A stretch of DNA of 32,924 bases from Burkholderiaceae bacterium (GCA_021166835.1 JAJPEN010000032.1:1-32924); one strand, 5' to 3'. Counted from the first letter of the stretch, positions 7,572 through 16,462 are shown. The notes: a model not told the origin generated them from the sequence alone. Translations and numbers: made by a program.

Positions 7572-10500
7572 TACGGCTCCTGTTTCGCGGGCAAGGGGGC
7601 GTGCGGCTCATCGGTCGGCTCGTTGGCGAGTCGCTTCGCTTCTGCGCGCGACTCCGCCCATTCCCAGATCAGCGGCAGCAGCAGAAGCGTCAGCAGCGTC
7701 GAGGTGAGCAGCCCGCCGACCACGACGGTGGCGAGCGGCCTCTGCGTTTCGGCACCGACGCCGGTGGAAAGCAGCATCGGGATCAACCCGAGAATGGCCA
7801 CCGAAGCGGTCATCAGCACCGGGCGCAGCCGCAACTCCGTGCCGCGGCGCACGGCATCGCGTATCGACAGGCCGTGTCTGCGCTGGTCGTTCAGGAAGCT
7901 CACCAGCACGATGCCGTTGAGCATCGCCACGCCGAACACCGCGATGAAGCCGATCGCCGAGGGCACCGACACGTACTGCCCGGTGACGAACAGCCCGACG
8001 ATGCCGCCGATGATCGCAAACGGAACGTTCGCGATGATCAGCGTCGCGTGGCGCACCGAATTGAACGCGGTGTAGAGCAGGATGAAGATCAGGCCGATGG
8101 TGAGCGGCACGATTACGCCGAGCCGCGCCATCGCGCGCTGCTGGTTCTCGAATGCGCCGCCCCACTCGATCCAGTAGCCGGTGGGCAACTCCACCTGTGC
8201 CGCGATGGCGGCGTTGGCGTCCTGCACGAAGCTGTCGACGTCGCGCCCCTGCACGTCCATCTGCAGCACCGCATAGCGCTGCAGTGCTTCGCGACGTACG
8301 AAGGTGTAGCCCTCGTCGAGCTCGATCGTCGCCACCTGCGAGAACGGGACTAGCGCGCCCTCGGCGGTGCGGATCGGGATCGACGCGATCGCCGCCGGAC
8401 TGTCTCGGTACTCCTCGGCAAGACGCACCGAGATGTCGAAGCGGCGCGTGCCCTGGATCATCGTCGAGACCGTCTCGCCGCCGATGCCTGCCTGCACGAT
8501 GCTCAATATGTCGTCGGCGTTCATGCCGTAGCGCGCCGCGGCCTGGCGGTCGACCTTGATCACCATCTGCGGCTTGCCCTTGTTCGCCTCGGCGGACAGG
8601 TCGGCTACGCCGGGCACCGCTCCGATGACCCCCTTCAGGCGCGCCGAGAGATCCTCGAGCTGGTCCAGGTCCTCGCCGTAGATCTTCAGCGCCAGCGTCG
8701 CGCGCACGCCGGAGATCAGCTCCTCGACGCGCATCTGGATCGGCTGCGTGGCGCCGAACACCGCCGTCGGCACCTCGGCTTCGAGGTATTCCTGCATCTC
8801 GTGGCCGAGCGCGGAGAACGACTGCTTCGTCGGCCACTCGTCCTGCGGCTTCAGGTCGAGCAGCACCTCCATGTAGTTCACGTCGGCCGTCTCGCCTTTC
8901 TCGGCGCGCCCGATCGTGGCGAGCACCGAGCGCACCTGCGGATACTTCTCGCGAAGCTTCGCGTCCATGACGTTGGCGACGCGGATCGATTCATCCAGCG
9001 AAGTCGACGGAATACCAACGACCCGGAACATGATCGCGCCCTCCTGCAGCTGCGGCATGAACTCCTTGCCGAGCAGCGGAAAGAGCGCGAGCGCGCCGAT
9101 CAGCAGCGCCAGCGCAGCGCCGATCACCGACTTCTTGTGGTCGAGCGACCAATCGAGCAGCGGCAGATAGAGCTTCTTCGCGCCGCGCACGAGCCAGGTG
9201 TCCTTTTCCTCCTTGGGCTTGAGGATCAGTGCGGCGAGCACCGGAACCAGCGTCAGGGACAGCACCAGCGAACCGATCATCGCGAAGGTGATCGTCAACG
9301 CCATCGGCTTGAACAGCTTGCCCTCGAGGCCGGTGAGCGAGAAGAGCGGCAGGAAGACGACGATGATGATTCCGATCGCGAAGGCGATCGGGTTCGCCAC
9401 TTCGCGCGCAGCCTCGAGCACGATCTGCGTCCGGTTGATCGGTCGCCCGGACTCGCGCGCGTGCGAGAGCAGCCGGAACGCGTTCTCGACCATCACGACT
9501 GCGCCGTCGACCATCATCCCGATACCGATCGCAAGGCCCGCCAGCGACATCAGGTTCGCCGACAGCCCGAACTGGTTCATCAGGATGAACGCGAACAGCA
9601 TCGCCAGCGGCAGCGTGACGATGACGACGATCGCCGAGCGCAGCTCGCCGAGAAACAGGAACAGGACGATCGCGACCAGGATCGAGCCTTCGAGCAGCGC
9701 GGCTTCGGCGGTCGCAAGTGCCTTCTCGACGATCTCGGTGCGGTCGTAGACCGCCTTCAGCTCGATGCCCTCGGGCAGCGCCGCCTGCGCCACCGCGAGC
9801 TTTTCCTTGACCGCCTCCACGACGGTCGCGGCGTTCTCGTGGATGCGCGCGAGTGCGATGCCGAGCACCGTCTCATGTCCGTCCCGAGTGACGGCGCCGA
9901 AGCGCACGGCCGGCGCCTCTTTCACGTCGGCCACGTCCCGCACGTAGATCGGTGCGCCGTTGCGTTCGGCCAGGACGATCGAGCCGATGTCGGCCGCGTC
10001 GCTCACGAGCCCCAGGCCGCGCACCAGATACTGCTCGGCGCCGATGTTCAGGTACTGGCCTCCGACCTGCTTGTTGTTCGCGGCCAGCCGCTCCATCACC
10101 TCCTTGAACGACAGCCCGTACTTGAGCAGCCGGCGCGGGTCGATCTGCACCTGGTACTGCTTCTCGTGGCCACCCCAGGTCGTGACGTCGTCCACGCCGG
10201 GGGCGGTACGCAGGATCAGCCGCACGGTCCAGTCGTGCAACGTGCGCAGATCCATGGTGCTGAGTTTGCGGTCGGCGTCCTCGATCGTGTACCAGAACAC
10301 TTGGCCGAGGCCCGAGCTGTTCGGGCCGAGCACGGGTTCGCCGTAGCCTTGCGGCAGACGCTCCTTCACCTCCTGCAGCTTCTCGCCGACGAGACGCCGG
10401 GCGAAGTAGATGTCGACGTCGTCGGCGAAGTAGACGCCGACGTACGACAGGCCGAACAGCGAAACCGAGCGCACGATCTCCACGTCGGGCAGGCCTGCCA

Positions 10501-10717
10501 TCGCGGCCTCGATCGGCACGGTGAGCAGCCGCTCGATGTCCTCGGCGGCGACGCCCGGCGACTCGGTATAGATGTTGACCTGCGCCGGCGTGACGTCGGG
10601 GAAGGCATCCACCGGCACCTGGCGGAAGGACATGATGCCGAGCCCGACCAGCACGGCGAATCCCACCAGCACCAGCACCTTGTAGCGCAGCGCGGCATCG
10701 ACGATTGCATTGAGCAC
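7571..10717 (-). CDS. czcA: HME-family RND metal-efflux pump, inner-membrane subunit (CzcA type)
   Basis: 1048-residue proton-driven RND transporter, the usual family length. It has an N-terminal helix, a large periplasmic loop, the helix-4 motif AGLAIGIGMMVDGAVVMVEN (393-412) with the proton-relay acids Asp404 and Glu411, a second periplasmic loop containing TQPIQMRVEELISGVR, and a C-terminal helix block. That second-loop motif resembles CzcA-type (divalent cation) pumps more than CusA, but the helix-4 motif is not the classical CzcA DFG form, so the metal is uncertain (Zn, Cd, Co or Ni are all possible). The start is GTG at 10717 preceded by GAGAGGGAAG; an ATG at 10710 is in another frame. 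It follows czcB by 12 bp and is coupled to the PII-like gene. Confidence 0.94.
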   Translation of the reverse strand: MLNAIVDAALRYKVLVLVGFAVLVGLGIMSFRQVPVDAFPDVTPAQVNIYTESPGVAAEDIERLLTVPIEAAMAGLPDVEIVRSVSLFGLSYVGVYFADDVDIYFARRLVGEKLQEVKERLPQGYGEPVLGPNSSGLGQVFWYTIEDADRKLSTMDLRTLHDWTVRLILRTAPGVDDVTTWGGHEKQYQVQIDPRRLLKYGLSFKEVMERLAANNKQVGGQYLNIGAEQYLVRGLGLVSDAADIGSIVLAERNGAPIYVRDVADVKEAPAVRFGAVTRDGHETVLGIALARIHENAATVVEAVKEKLAVAQAALPEGIELKAVYDRTEIVEKALATAEAALLEGSILVAIVLFLFLGELRSAIVVIVTLPLAMLFAFILMNQFGLSANLMSLAGLAIGIGMMVDGAVVMVENAFRLLSHARESGRPINRTQIVLEAAREVANPIAFAIGIIIVVFLPLFSLTGLEGKLFKPMALTITFAMIGSLVLSLTLVPVLAALILKPKEEKDTWLVRGAKKLYLPLLDWSLDHKKSVIGAALALLIGALALFPLLGKEFMPQLQEGAIMFRVVGIPSTSLDESIRVANVMDAKLREKYPQVRSVLATIGRAEKGETADVNYMEVLLDLKPQDEWPTKQSFSALGHEMQEYLEAEVPTAVFGATQPIQMRVEELISGVRATLALKIYGEDLDQLEDLSARLKGVIGAVPGVADLSAEANKGKPQMVIKVDRQAAARYGMNADDILSIVQAGIGGETVSTMIQGTRRFDISVRLAEEYRDSPAAIASIPIRTAEGALVPFSQVATIELDEGYTFVRREALQRYAVLQMDVQGRDVDSFVQDANAAIAAQVELPTGYWIEWGGAFENQQRAMARLGVIVPLTIGLIFILLYTAFNSVRHATLIIANVPFAIIGGIVGLFVTGQYVSVPSAIGFIAVFGVAMLNGIVLVSFLNDQRRHGLSIRDAVRRGTELRLRPVLMTASVAILGLIPMLLSTGVGAETQRPLATVVVGGLLTSTLLTLLLLPLIWEWAESRAEAKRLANEPTDEPHAPLPAKQEP

Positions 10718-10729
10718 GACGCTTCCCTC

Positions 10730-11950
10730 TCAGTGTCCGTGGCCGAGCTGCGACTTGAGCTTGCGCGCCTTCAGCGCGTAGGCGCCCGCGGTCACCGCCT
10801 GCTCGCCGGCCTCGATGCCGGCGTTGACCACGGTGCGGTCCCCCACGCGTTCGCCCGGCTCGACGACGCGCATCTCGTAAGCGCCGTGTTCGAGGACGAA
10901 CACCGTCGGCTTTCCCTGCATCAGCACGATCGCGTCGGCCGGCAGCGCGATCACCTCGCGCTTCTCGCCTGCGACGTCGATCGTGGCCGTGGCGAACATC
11001 TCGGGTTTCAGGCGCCCGTCGGCATTCGGCACGACGATGCGGGCCGCCACGGTACGGGTGTCCTTGTTCACCGCAGCGCCGATGTAGTCGACGCGGCCGA
11101 CGAAGGTTTCGCTCGGATACGCGGGAACGCTCACGCTTGCGTTCGCACCGACATGCACCCTGGCCAGAGCGGCTTCGGGCAGGTCGGCCTGGATCCAGAC
11201 GCTGCCCAGGTCGGCGACCGTGAACATCGGCTCGCTCGGACTCGCGAGTTCCCCGAGCGTTACGCTCTTCTCGATCACGGTGCCGGCGAACGGAGCGGCG
11301 ACCGCAAAGGTCGAGGCGCTCGCCCCACCAGCGTTCGTGCTGCCACCAAGCAGCCGCAGCCGGTGCTCGGCGGCACGCAGTGCCGCAGCCGCCTTGTCGC
11401 GATCGGATCGCGCCCGCAGGAAGTCCTTGCGCGCGATGATCTCGTCGGTGCTCAGTCGCTCGGCCCGCTCGAAGTCGGCCTGTGAGATTCGCAGCTCCGC
11501 CCGCGCCTGTACCCAGGCCGCATGCGCCTCGCCGACGGCGACGCTGTCGAGCGTCGCGAGCGCCTGGCCCGCGCGCACGCGATCGCCCAGCTTCGCGGGC
11601 GCCGAGGTGATGCGTCCTTCGATGCGCGGAGCGACGCGCACGAGCTTGTCCTGATCGGGCCGGATCGTTGCCGTGACGACGATCTGGTCGCCGAGCGCCT
11701 GCGGCCGAATCTCCTCGACTCTAATGCCGGCGCGCTCGGCTTCCTGCGCGGTCAGCGTCAGCTCCTCGCTCTCGCTGTGGCCCTCTTCCTTCTGCCCTCC
11801 GACTTGCTCGGCCGGCCGGTCGCCTTCGGCGGCGCGTTCGTTCTGCGCCTCGCTGTTGCCGCACGCGGCGAGCGAAGCCGCAAAGGCGAGCGCCACTGCG
11901 AGACTCGCAAGGCGCAGCCCGCGCCGCCTGTCGTTTTGCACCATCGTCAT
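10730..11950 (-). CDS. czcB: RND periplasmic adaptor (membrane fusion protein), CzcB type, lipoprotein
   Basis: 406-residue adaptor linking the inner-membrane pump to the outer-membrane channel. The N-terminus has a basic stretch, a hydrophobic helix and the lipobox SLAAC, so Cys30 should be lipid-modified. A Glu/His-rich segment (EEGHSESEE) follows. Then come the barrel-sandwich (lipoyl-like) halves around VAPRIEGRITSAPAKLGD and FAVAAPFAGTVIEKSV, with an alpha-hairpin between them, and C-terminal beta-barrel domains ending in GHGH. The start at 11950 overlaps the stop of czcC (ATGA), which fixes it; the open frame extending upstream to 12949 lies within czcC and is not used. Confidence 0.93.
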   Translation of the reverse strand: MTMVQNDRRRGLRLASLAVALAFAASLAACGNSEAQNERAAEGDRPAEQVGGQKEEGHSESEELTLTAQEAERAGIRVEEIRPQALGDQIVVTATIRPDQDKLVRVAPRIEGRITSAPAKLGDRVRAGQALATLDSVAVGEAHAAWVQARAELRISQADFERAERLSTDEIIARKDFLRARSDRDKAAAALRAAEHRLRLLGGSTNAGGASASTFAVAAPFAGTVIEKSVTLGELASPSEPMFTVADLGSVWIQADLPEAALARVHVGANASVSVPAYPSETFVGRVDYIGAAVNKDTRTVAARIVVPNADGRLKPEMFATATIDVAGEKREVIALPADAIVLMQGKPTVFVLEHGAYEMRVVEPGERVGDRTVVNAGIEAGEQAVTAGAYALKARKLKSQLGHGH

Positions 11951-13218
11951 TTCGTGGATCCTTCCTGCAGCCAGCCGGCCGCCTCTTCGAGTTCGATTCG
12001 GGTCGCGTAGTACTCGGCGAGCGCGTCGTTCAGTTCGCGGGCCGCATCGAGCGCCTGGCGATTGACGAGCAACTGATCGAGCAGGCCGATTTGCCCTGCC
12101 TGGCGAGACTTCGCCGCGAGTTGCTGGTTGAGCTCGGAAGCCGAGACCATCGCCCCCTGCAGGCGCTGCAGCCGTTCGCGCTGGCTGTCCAGTCGACTCC
12201 AGAGTCGCCGCACCTGCGCCTGTGAGTTGCGAATCCCGACCGTGCTTTCGATCTCGGCCTGCGTGGCTTGCGTCGTCGCCTGTCCGAGCGCCGCGTCGTT
12301 GCGCTGGAACAGCGGCAACGGCAGCGATACCGAAAGCGTGGTGACGCGTTCGCGCGCGGCGGCCGGCCCTTCGCGGCCCACGTTCACGCCGACCGTGACC
12401 TCGGGGTAGCGGTTCGCGCGCTCGAGCGCAACGCGTGCGCGGGCGGCGTCCTGGGTTGCGGCGAGCGCACGCTGTCGCGGCAGATTCTGCACCGATGCCA
12501 GCAATCGATCGAGTTGGTACGGCGTCTCGCCGGCGGGTACCGAAAGTTGCCCGGCGAGCTCCGGAATGGCGGAGGGCGGCAGTTGCAGCACCGTGCCCAG
12601 CGCGCTGCGCGCATCGAGCAGATTCTCGCGCGCCGATGCCAGTGCGTTGCGCGCGCGTTCGGCTTCGATCAGGGCGACATTGGCGTCGAGCCTCGTGTCT
12701 TCGCCGGCGGCACGCCGCTCTTCGACAGCCTGCGCCGTGTCTTCGAACAGTTCGAGCGCCCGCTGCTCGATCTGCACGCGCAGCTGAGCGGCGAGCACTG
12801 CATGGAAGCGCAGCGCTGCTTCGGCGCGCGCAACCCGGCGGGCGTCGTCGATTCCTGCATGTACGGCATCGAGGTTTGCGGCGGCAACCTGACGTCGGTA
12901 CGACTGCTGCCCGGCGATCTCGATGGCCTGAGAGATGCCGAACGTCCACTCACGGGCGCGTCCGTCGGGTGCCTCGGCGCTGCGGCGTGCCCGCGCCGTG
13001 CCGATTTCGGGGTTGTCGATGAACGGCGCCGCAGCTTCGCGGCGTAAACCTTCCGCCGCAGCGAGCTGTGCTTCGCGTGAACGCACCAACGGGTGCGCGA
13101 TTTCGGCGAGGCGCATCGCCTCGTCCAGGGTCAGGAGAGCTTTCGGCGGGTCCTGGGCTATCGCCGCGTTCGCCGAGGCGACCAGTACGAAAGCCAACGC
13201 CAGAAAAGAAAATCGCAT
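11947..13218 (-). CDS. czcC: Outer-membrane efflux channel, CzcC/TolC family
   Basis: 423-residue outer-membrane factor. A signal peptide (about 1-20, ending NAAIA) is followed by two outer-membrane efflux protein repeats, rich in Ala, Arg and Gln, with long amphipathic helices (about 25-220 and 225-415). LTLDEAMRLAEIAHP near the start and SLPLPLFQRNDA in the second repeat are typical of CzcC. The ATG at 13218 follows AAGGA and begins the signal peptide; a longer frame to 13332 would place extra residues before the signal. It lies 55 bp after czcI and overlaps czcB by 4 bases. Confidence 0.92.
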   Translation of the reverse strand: MRFSFLALAFVLVASANAAIAQDPPKALLTLDEAMRLAEIAHPLVRSREAQLAAAEGLRREAAAPFIDNPEIGTARARRSAEAPDGRAREWTFGISQAIEIAGQQSYRRQVAAANLDAVHAGIDDARRVARAEAALRFHAVLAAQLRVQIEQRALELFEDTAQAVEERRAAGEDTRLDANVALIEAERARNALASARENLLDARSALGTVLQLPPSAIPELAGQLSVPAGETPYQLDRLLASVQNLPRQRALAATQDAARARVALERANRYPEVTVGVNVGREGPAAARERVTTLSVSLPLPLFQRNDAALGQATTQATQAEIESTVGIRNSQAQVRRLWSRLDSQRERLQRLQGAMVSASELNQQLAAKSRQAGQIGLLDQLLVNRQALDAARELNDALAEYYATRIELEEAAGWLQEGSTK

Positions 13219-13273
13219 CGAATCATCCTTCTTGCCTTTCGACAGAAGCGATCCGGATGCGAAGTCGGAGTCT

Positions 13274-13684
13274 TCAGGTGGTGTGCGTACCTGACACGAC
13301 GCCGCCGCCGGACCGCACGGCTGCGCAGACATCGCTTCGGTCAGGACGTTCGGGCCCGGAAGGTACGTGCGAGGTGTACGACGACGCCCCGGCGACCGGG
13401 GACGCTGCGGGAAGCAGAAGCGCGGCGGTGGGGATCAGCGCCGAAAGCGTCGCGGCGCAGCCGAGGTGGCAGGTTGCGCAGTCGGCGTGGTAGGTGCCCG
13501 AGCCGTTCCCATCGTCGCCCAGCGCCGGCGTGATTTCTCCGCCGGCCTGGTGGCGATGCTCATGATGGCCGAAATGCTTGCTGGCCGACGTGTTCGTCTC
13601 GTGCGCGCAGTAAGGCGCTGCCGCGGCCCAGATCATCTGGAACGGCAGAACGAGCAATAACATTGCGAACATCCAACGGCGCAT
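13274..13684 (-). CDS. czcI: CzcI-like secreted His/Cys-rich protein
   Basis: 136-residue protein at the head of the czc operon. A signal peptide (1-21) ends in IWAAA. The mature part has the CzcI-type pattern with PYCAHE at 24-29, the His cluster HFGHHEHRH (37-45) and a Cys group HADCATCHLGC (66-76). CzcI proteins are periplasmic and are thought to modulate czc expression or bind metal; the mechanism is not settled. The His and Cys clusters suit Zn, Co, Cd or Cu binding. A strong -10 lies only 8 bases upstream of the ATG, so the transcript would be nearly leaderless unless translation begins at Met5. Confidence 0.8.
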   Translation of the reverse strand: MRRWMFAMLLLVLPFQMIWAAAAPYCAHETNTSASKHFGHHEHRHQAGGEITPALGDDGNGSGTYHADCATCHLGCAATLSALIPTAALLLPAASPVAGASSYTSHVPSGPERPDRSDVCAAVRSGGGVVSGTHTT

Positions 13685-13692
13685 GGTGGCGA

Positions 13693-13698
13693 ATTATA
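13693..13698 (-). promoter_or_regulatory. Consensus -10 box of the czcI operon
   Basis: Reads TATAAT on the minus strand, 8 bases before the czcI ATG. At 17 bp upstream the -35 region reads AAGCAG, which does not match the consensus. A perfect -10 without a -35 suggests an activator-dependent promoter, consistent with metal induction. The start site predicted from it falls within about 3 bases of the ATG. Confidence 0.5.
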
Positions 13699-13823
13699 TA
13701 GCGCCGTTCGCTCGCCTGCTTCGGCAGCGAGGCCGCCTTTCGAGCTTCGCGTAGACTCCTCCGCGGCCACGGGCGGCGTTGCCGGTGCCCATCACTTCGA
13801 GAACGCCTGCCTGGAAGTCCGCC

Positions 13824-15167
13824 ATGACCGGAAGTTCACCAATGCGCGATGCCGCTCTTCTCGACCAGGTGGCTGCTCCACGCGACTCCGTGCAGTCCGT
13901 GCCGGCCACCGGCAATCTCGTCCCGCTCATCGAGCGCTGGAAGGCCGATCCCGGCGGCACCTATCTCGGCTGGTTTCTGTGGGATCGCCGGCTGAAGAAT
14001 TTCCGCTCGATTCGCCGCGGGCTGGCCGCCGTCGTGCGCGAGATCAACGCCGGCACGTTCGGCAACACATACCGCGGATCGTCGCTGGAAATCGTCGTGA
14101 GTTCCGTCGCGGAACAGCGGCAGATCTTCAAGGGGGCTGACCACGCGTTCCTGTGGAAGCCCAAGCTGCGCATCCCGGACATCTACGAAGACGCCGACAA
14201 CAAGCGAGCTTTTGCGCGCCTGCTCCACGACTGCGAGTGCTGTGACACCGCCGATGCCGTCATCGCGGCGATCCACCGCATCGATGCCGTGGGCATCAAG
14301 GGTTTGGGACCGGCCGTCGCCAACCTGCTGTACTTCATCCATCCGACGCTGGTCGTTCCTTTCAACACGGCGATTGTCAAGGGGTACAACCGCATCGCGG
14401 GGTCGAACGTCAAACTGGGCCGCTGGGACCACTACCTCGCCTTGCGCGAAGGCGTATTGCGCATCAACGAACAGCATCGGTCGCTGTTGTCCAACGATCT
14501 CGGCTCGATTGCCGGCTTGCTGTTCGACGTGGGCAGCGGCCGTTTTCCGGCCCCGCCTCGTGCCGACGATACGGAAGCACATACGGCGTGGATGGCCGAC
14601 CTCGTGCGCGTGCGCGAGGAGTCGGCAGCATCGAATCGGCTGCGCGCGCAACATCAGGCCAACGACACCAGCCGTCACGAAATGCAGGGCTGGCTGCGCG
14701 ATCTCGGGTTCTCGCTCGGCTTCGACGTGTGGATCGCCTCCAATGACGGAAGCCGTCCTTACGCGGACGGCCGACTCGGCGACGGGTGCGTGACCCAACT
14801 CGCTGTCGAAGGCGTGCCGGCTGCCGAGTCGGTGCGTCTCATCAATGTGATCTGGCTCGACAGAACGAGCCGGCGCGTGGCGGCGGCATTCGAAGTCGAA
14901 CATTCGACGTCGATCCATTCCGGCATCGTGCGGATGCTCGATCTCGCGCTCGGCTCGCCGCTCGGCGAAGGCAGCACGCTGTTCCTCGTCGCACCCGACG
15001 AGCGACGTGCCGACGTGGCGCATCAGCTTCGTCGGCCGGCGTTCATGCGGGTGGCCGAGTTGGGTATCCGATACCTTCCCTACGGCGCGTTGCGCGAGCA
15101 CCGTCAAGCGATGGCGCGCTTCGGCAGCGGGGTGAAACCGGTGCTCGACGTTTCGCTGCGACTGTGA
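13824..15167 (+). CDS. Conserved protein with HhH region and PD-(D/E)XK-like C-terminus, function unknown
   Basis: 447 residues, no signal peptide or membrane segment. The N-terminal half (35-240) contains IDAVGIKGLGPAVANLLYF (153-171), a helix-hairpin-helix like that of HhH-GPD DNA glycosylases. It is followed by VPFNTAIVKGYN, where glycosylases carry the catalytic Asp as PVDTH; here it is Asn181. The C-terminal half (285-447) has GFDVWIASND, an acidic strand and AAFEVEHSTS (355-363) with a later SGIVR, resembling the core of PD-(D/E)XK nucleases. I recall relatives labelled as type II restriction endonuclease or DNA-modification-related, but no methyltransferase is nearby. ATGs at 13824 and 13842 both have GGAAG at proper distance; a TTG at 13779 is less likely. 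It diverges from czcI and its promoter overlaps that region. Confidence 0.75.
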   Translation: MTGSSPMRDAALLDQVAAPRDSVQSVPATGNLVPLIERWKADPGGTYLGWFLWDRRLKNFRSIRRGLAAVVREINAGTFGNTYRGSSLEIVVSSVAEQRQIFKGADHAFLWKPKLRIPDIYEDADNKRAFARLLHDCECCDTADAVIAAIHRIDAVGIKGLGPAVANLLYFIHPTLVVPFNTAIVKGYNRIAGSNVKLGRWDHYLALREGVLRINEQHRSLLSNDLGSIAGLLFDVGSGRFPAPPRADDTEAHTAWMADLVRVREESAASNRLRAQHQANDTSRHEMQGWLRDLGFSLGFDVWIASNDGSRPYADGRLGDGCVTQLAVEGVPAAESVRLINVIWLDRTSRRVAAAFEVEHSTSIHSGIVRMLDLALGSPLGEGSTLFLVAPDERRADVAHQLRRPAFMRVAELGIRYLPYGALREHRQAMARFGSGVKPVLDVSLRL

Positions 15168-15295
15168 TCGCCGGCGGCAAGCGAGTTTCAACGGGACTGG
15201 AACATGGCGCTCTGCAGCATCGCGCGGGAGCTGGGTTGATCGGCGCCGGGCACAAGCGTTGCTTGAAAGGACGATGCCAGAAAAAGAGGTTCGTC

Positions 15296-15643
15296 ATGGC
15301 TCATCAGCAATACGCATCCTGCATCGAAGCCTGCAACGCCTGCGCCGACGCCTGCGACCACTGCGCCACCGCCTGCCTGAAGGAAGACGACGTCAAGATG
15401 ATGGCGCGCTGCATCGCGCTCGACATCGACTGTGCCGGCATCTGTCGGCTCGCCGCCGGCTACATGGCGAGGGACAGCGAACTCGCCCGGCAGGTCTGTC
15501 GGGTTTGCGCGGAAGTCTGCGAGGCCTGCGGCGACGAATGCGCCAGCCATCCACATCCGCATTGCCAGGAGTGCGCCCAGGCGTGCAAGCGCTGCGCCGA
15601 GGAGTGCCGGCGCATGGCTGGCGCCGGCACCCGGGCAATGTGA
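15296..15643 (+). CDS. Cytosolic copper storage protein (Csp3-like, four-helix Cys bundle)
   Basis: 115 residues with 19 cysteines, spaced every 3-4 residues along helices (9, 13, 16, 20, 23, 27, 39, 46, 50, 68, 71, 75, 78, 82, 90, 93, 97, 100, 104). This is the pattern of the Csp/DUF326 family, whose tetrameric bundles fill their core with many Cu(I) ions. There is no signal peptide, so it matches the cytosolic Csp3 branch. A SHPHPH segment (84-89) before the last helix may help copper entry. The start at 15296 follows AGAGG with a 6-base spacer. It lies 128 bp after the HhH-nuclease gene and converges with the DUF305 gene. Its role is to store or buffer copper; regulation is not evident from the upstream sequence. 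Confidence 0.9.
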   Translation: MAHQQYASCIEACNACADACDHCATACLKEDDVKMMARCIALDIDCAGICRLAAGYMARDSELARQVCRVCAEVCEACGDECASHPHPHCQECAQACKRCAEECRRMAGAGTRAM

Positions 15644-15703
15644 CTGCCGATCGGAGCCGGGATCAACGAGGATCGTTGGCCGCCATTCCGATCGAAGAGC
15701 TGT

Positions 15704-16462
15704 CTACCGCGTAACGGCGGCTGCGGAACGACGAAGCGCGCGGCGCAGACCCCAGACTCCGACGACCAATAGTGATGCGCTTGCGGGCGCAGGCAGCGGA
15801 CGGCCTTCGGAGTTCGGGATGGTGACATACGGGATGTCGGTGATGTCGTACGCCGTAGCGAGATGCGCGCGCATCTCTTCGATCTCCCGCGTCTGCGCGG
15901 CGACCATGCTCGCGCACATTGCGCGCACCTCTGCGTGCGGTGCAACGCTCGCGCATTCGCGAGCGGGAGGCAGCAGCGTCGCGTGATGTCCGCTGAATAT
16001 CTCGAGAAAGGCGATATTGAACGGATCACCGGGCGGCGCTGCCTCCAATGCGCCGACCAGCTGTCCCTGCGACGGACGCATCCTCGGCACGTAACGGATG
16101 TCGTAGAAGTTATCCAACATTCCCTGCGTATCGACGATCTCCATGCGTTGGGCAGCATTCGCGGCCATCGCCGTCTCGAGAACCACCGGATCGGTGGCCC
16201 GCGCCGGCGTGAAGGGGAACGCATCGGCCGAGTCGGCGAAATGCGACGAGGATCCGGTGGCTGCGGTACCGGCGGCCAGCTCGGTGATGCGCAGCGCCGA
16301 AAAGTGATGGTCGATGGTGAACTCGAGGAAGTCGATTTCGTTGACGAACGCCGGTGGCTCGACGAACGGCACTGCGCGGGCGGCGATCGGGACTGCGGTA
16401 CATGCGACGGCAGCAACGGCGGCCGAAACCCGGGCGAGCCTGCGTAGGTTTGTTGCGGGCAT
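15704..16462 (-). CDS. DUF305-family exported protein with PEP-CTERM-like anchor
   Basis: 252 residues. A signal peptide (about 1-28) precedes a ferritin-like DUF305 domain in two halves: the first has DFLEFTIDHHFSALRITELA, the second has FLEIFSGHHATLLPPARECA and then EVRAMCASMVAAQTREIEEM. The paired HH motifs are the family's putative metal ligands. The C-terminus (about 220-252) reads LPAPASASLLVVGVWGLRR, a short Pro motif, hydrophobic helix and Arg cluster, as in PEP-CTERM sorting signals (PAP instead of PEP). DUF305 proteins often occur in copper loci. The start at 16462 has AAGGAG upstream and begins the signal peptide. It probably sits at the cell surface, perhaps binding metal; function is otherwise unknown. 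Confidence 0.8.
   Translation of the reverse strand: MPATNLRRLARVSAAVAAVACTAVPIAARAVPFVEPPAFVNEIDFLEFTIDHHFSALRITELAAGTAATGSSSHFADSADAFPFTPARATDPVVLETAMAANAAQRMEIVDTQGMLDNFYDIRYVPRMRPSQGQLVGALEAAPPGDPFNIAFLEIFSGHHATLLPPARECASVAPHAEVRAMCASMVAAQTREIEEMRAHLATAYDITDIPYVTIPNSEGRPLPAPASASLLVVGVWGLRRALRRSAAAVTR

Noticed and set aside
8801..11485. Long plus-strand open frame of 894 codons
   Set aside because: It lies opposite czcA and czcB, has Arg/His/Gln-rich composition with no recognisable domain, and is a by-product of GC-rich coding on the other strand.
11948..12949. N-terminal extension of czcB
   Set aside because: Lies within czcC; the lipoprotein signal and ATGA overlap fix the start at 11950.
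13836..15191. Minus-strand open frame opposite the HhH-nuclease gene
   Set aside because: No domain features; the plus strand shows conserved motifs and ribosome sites.
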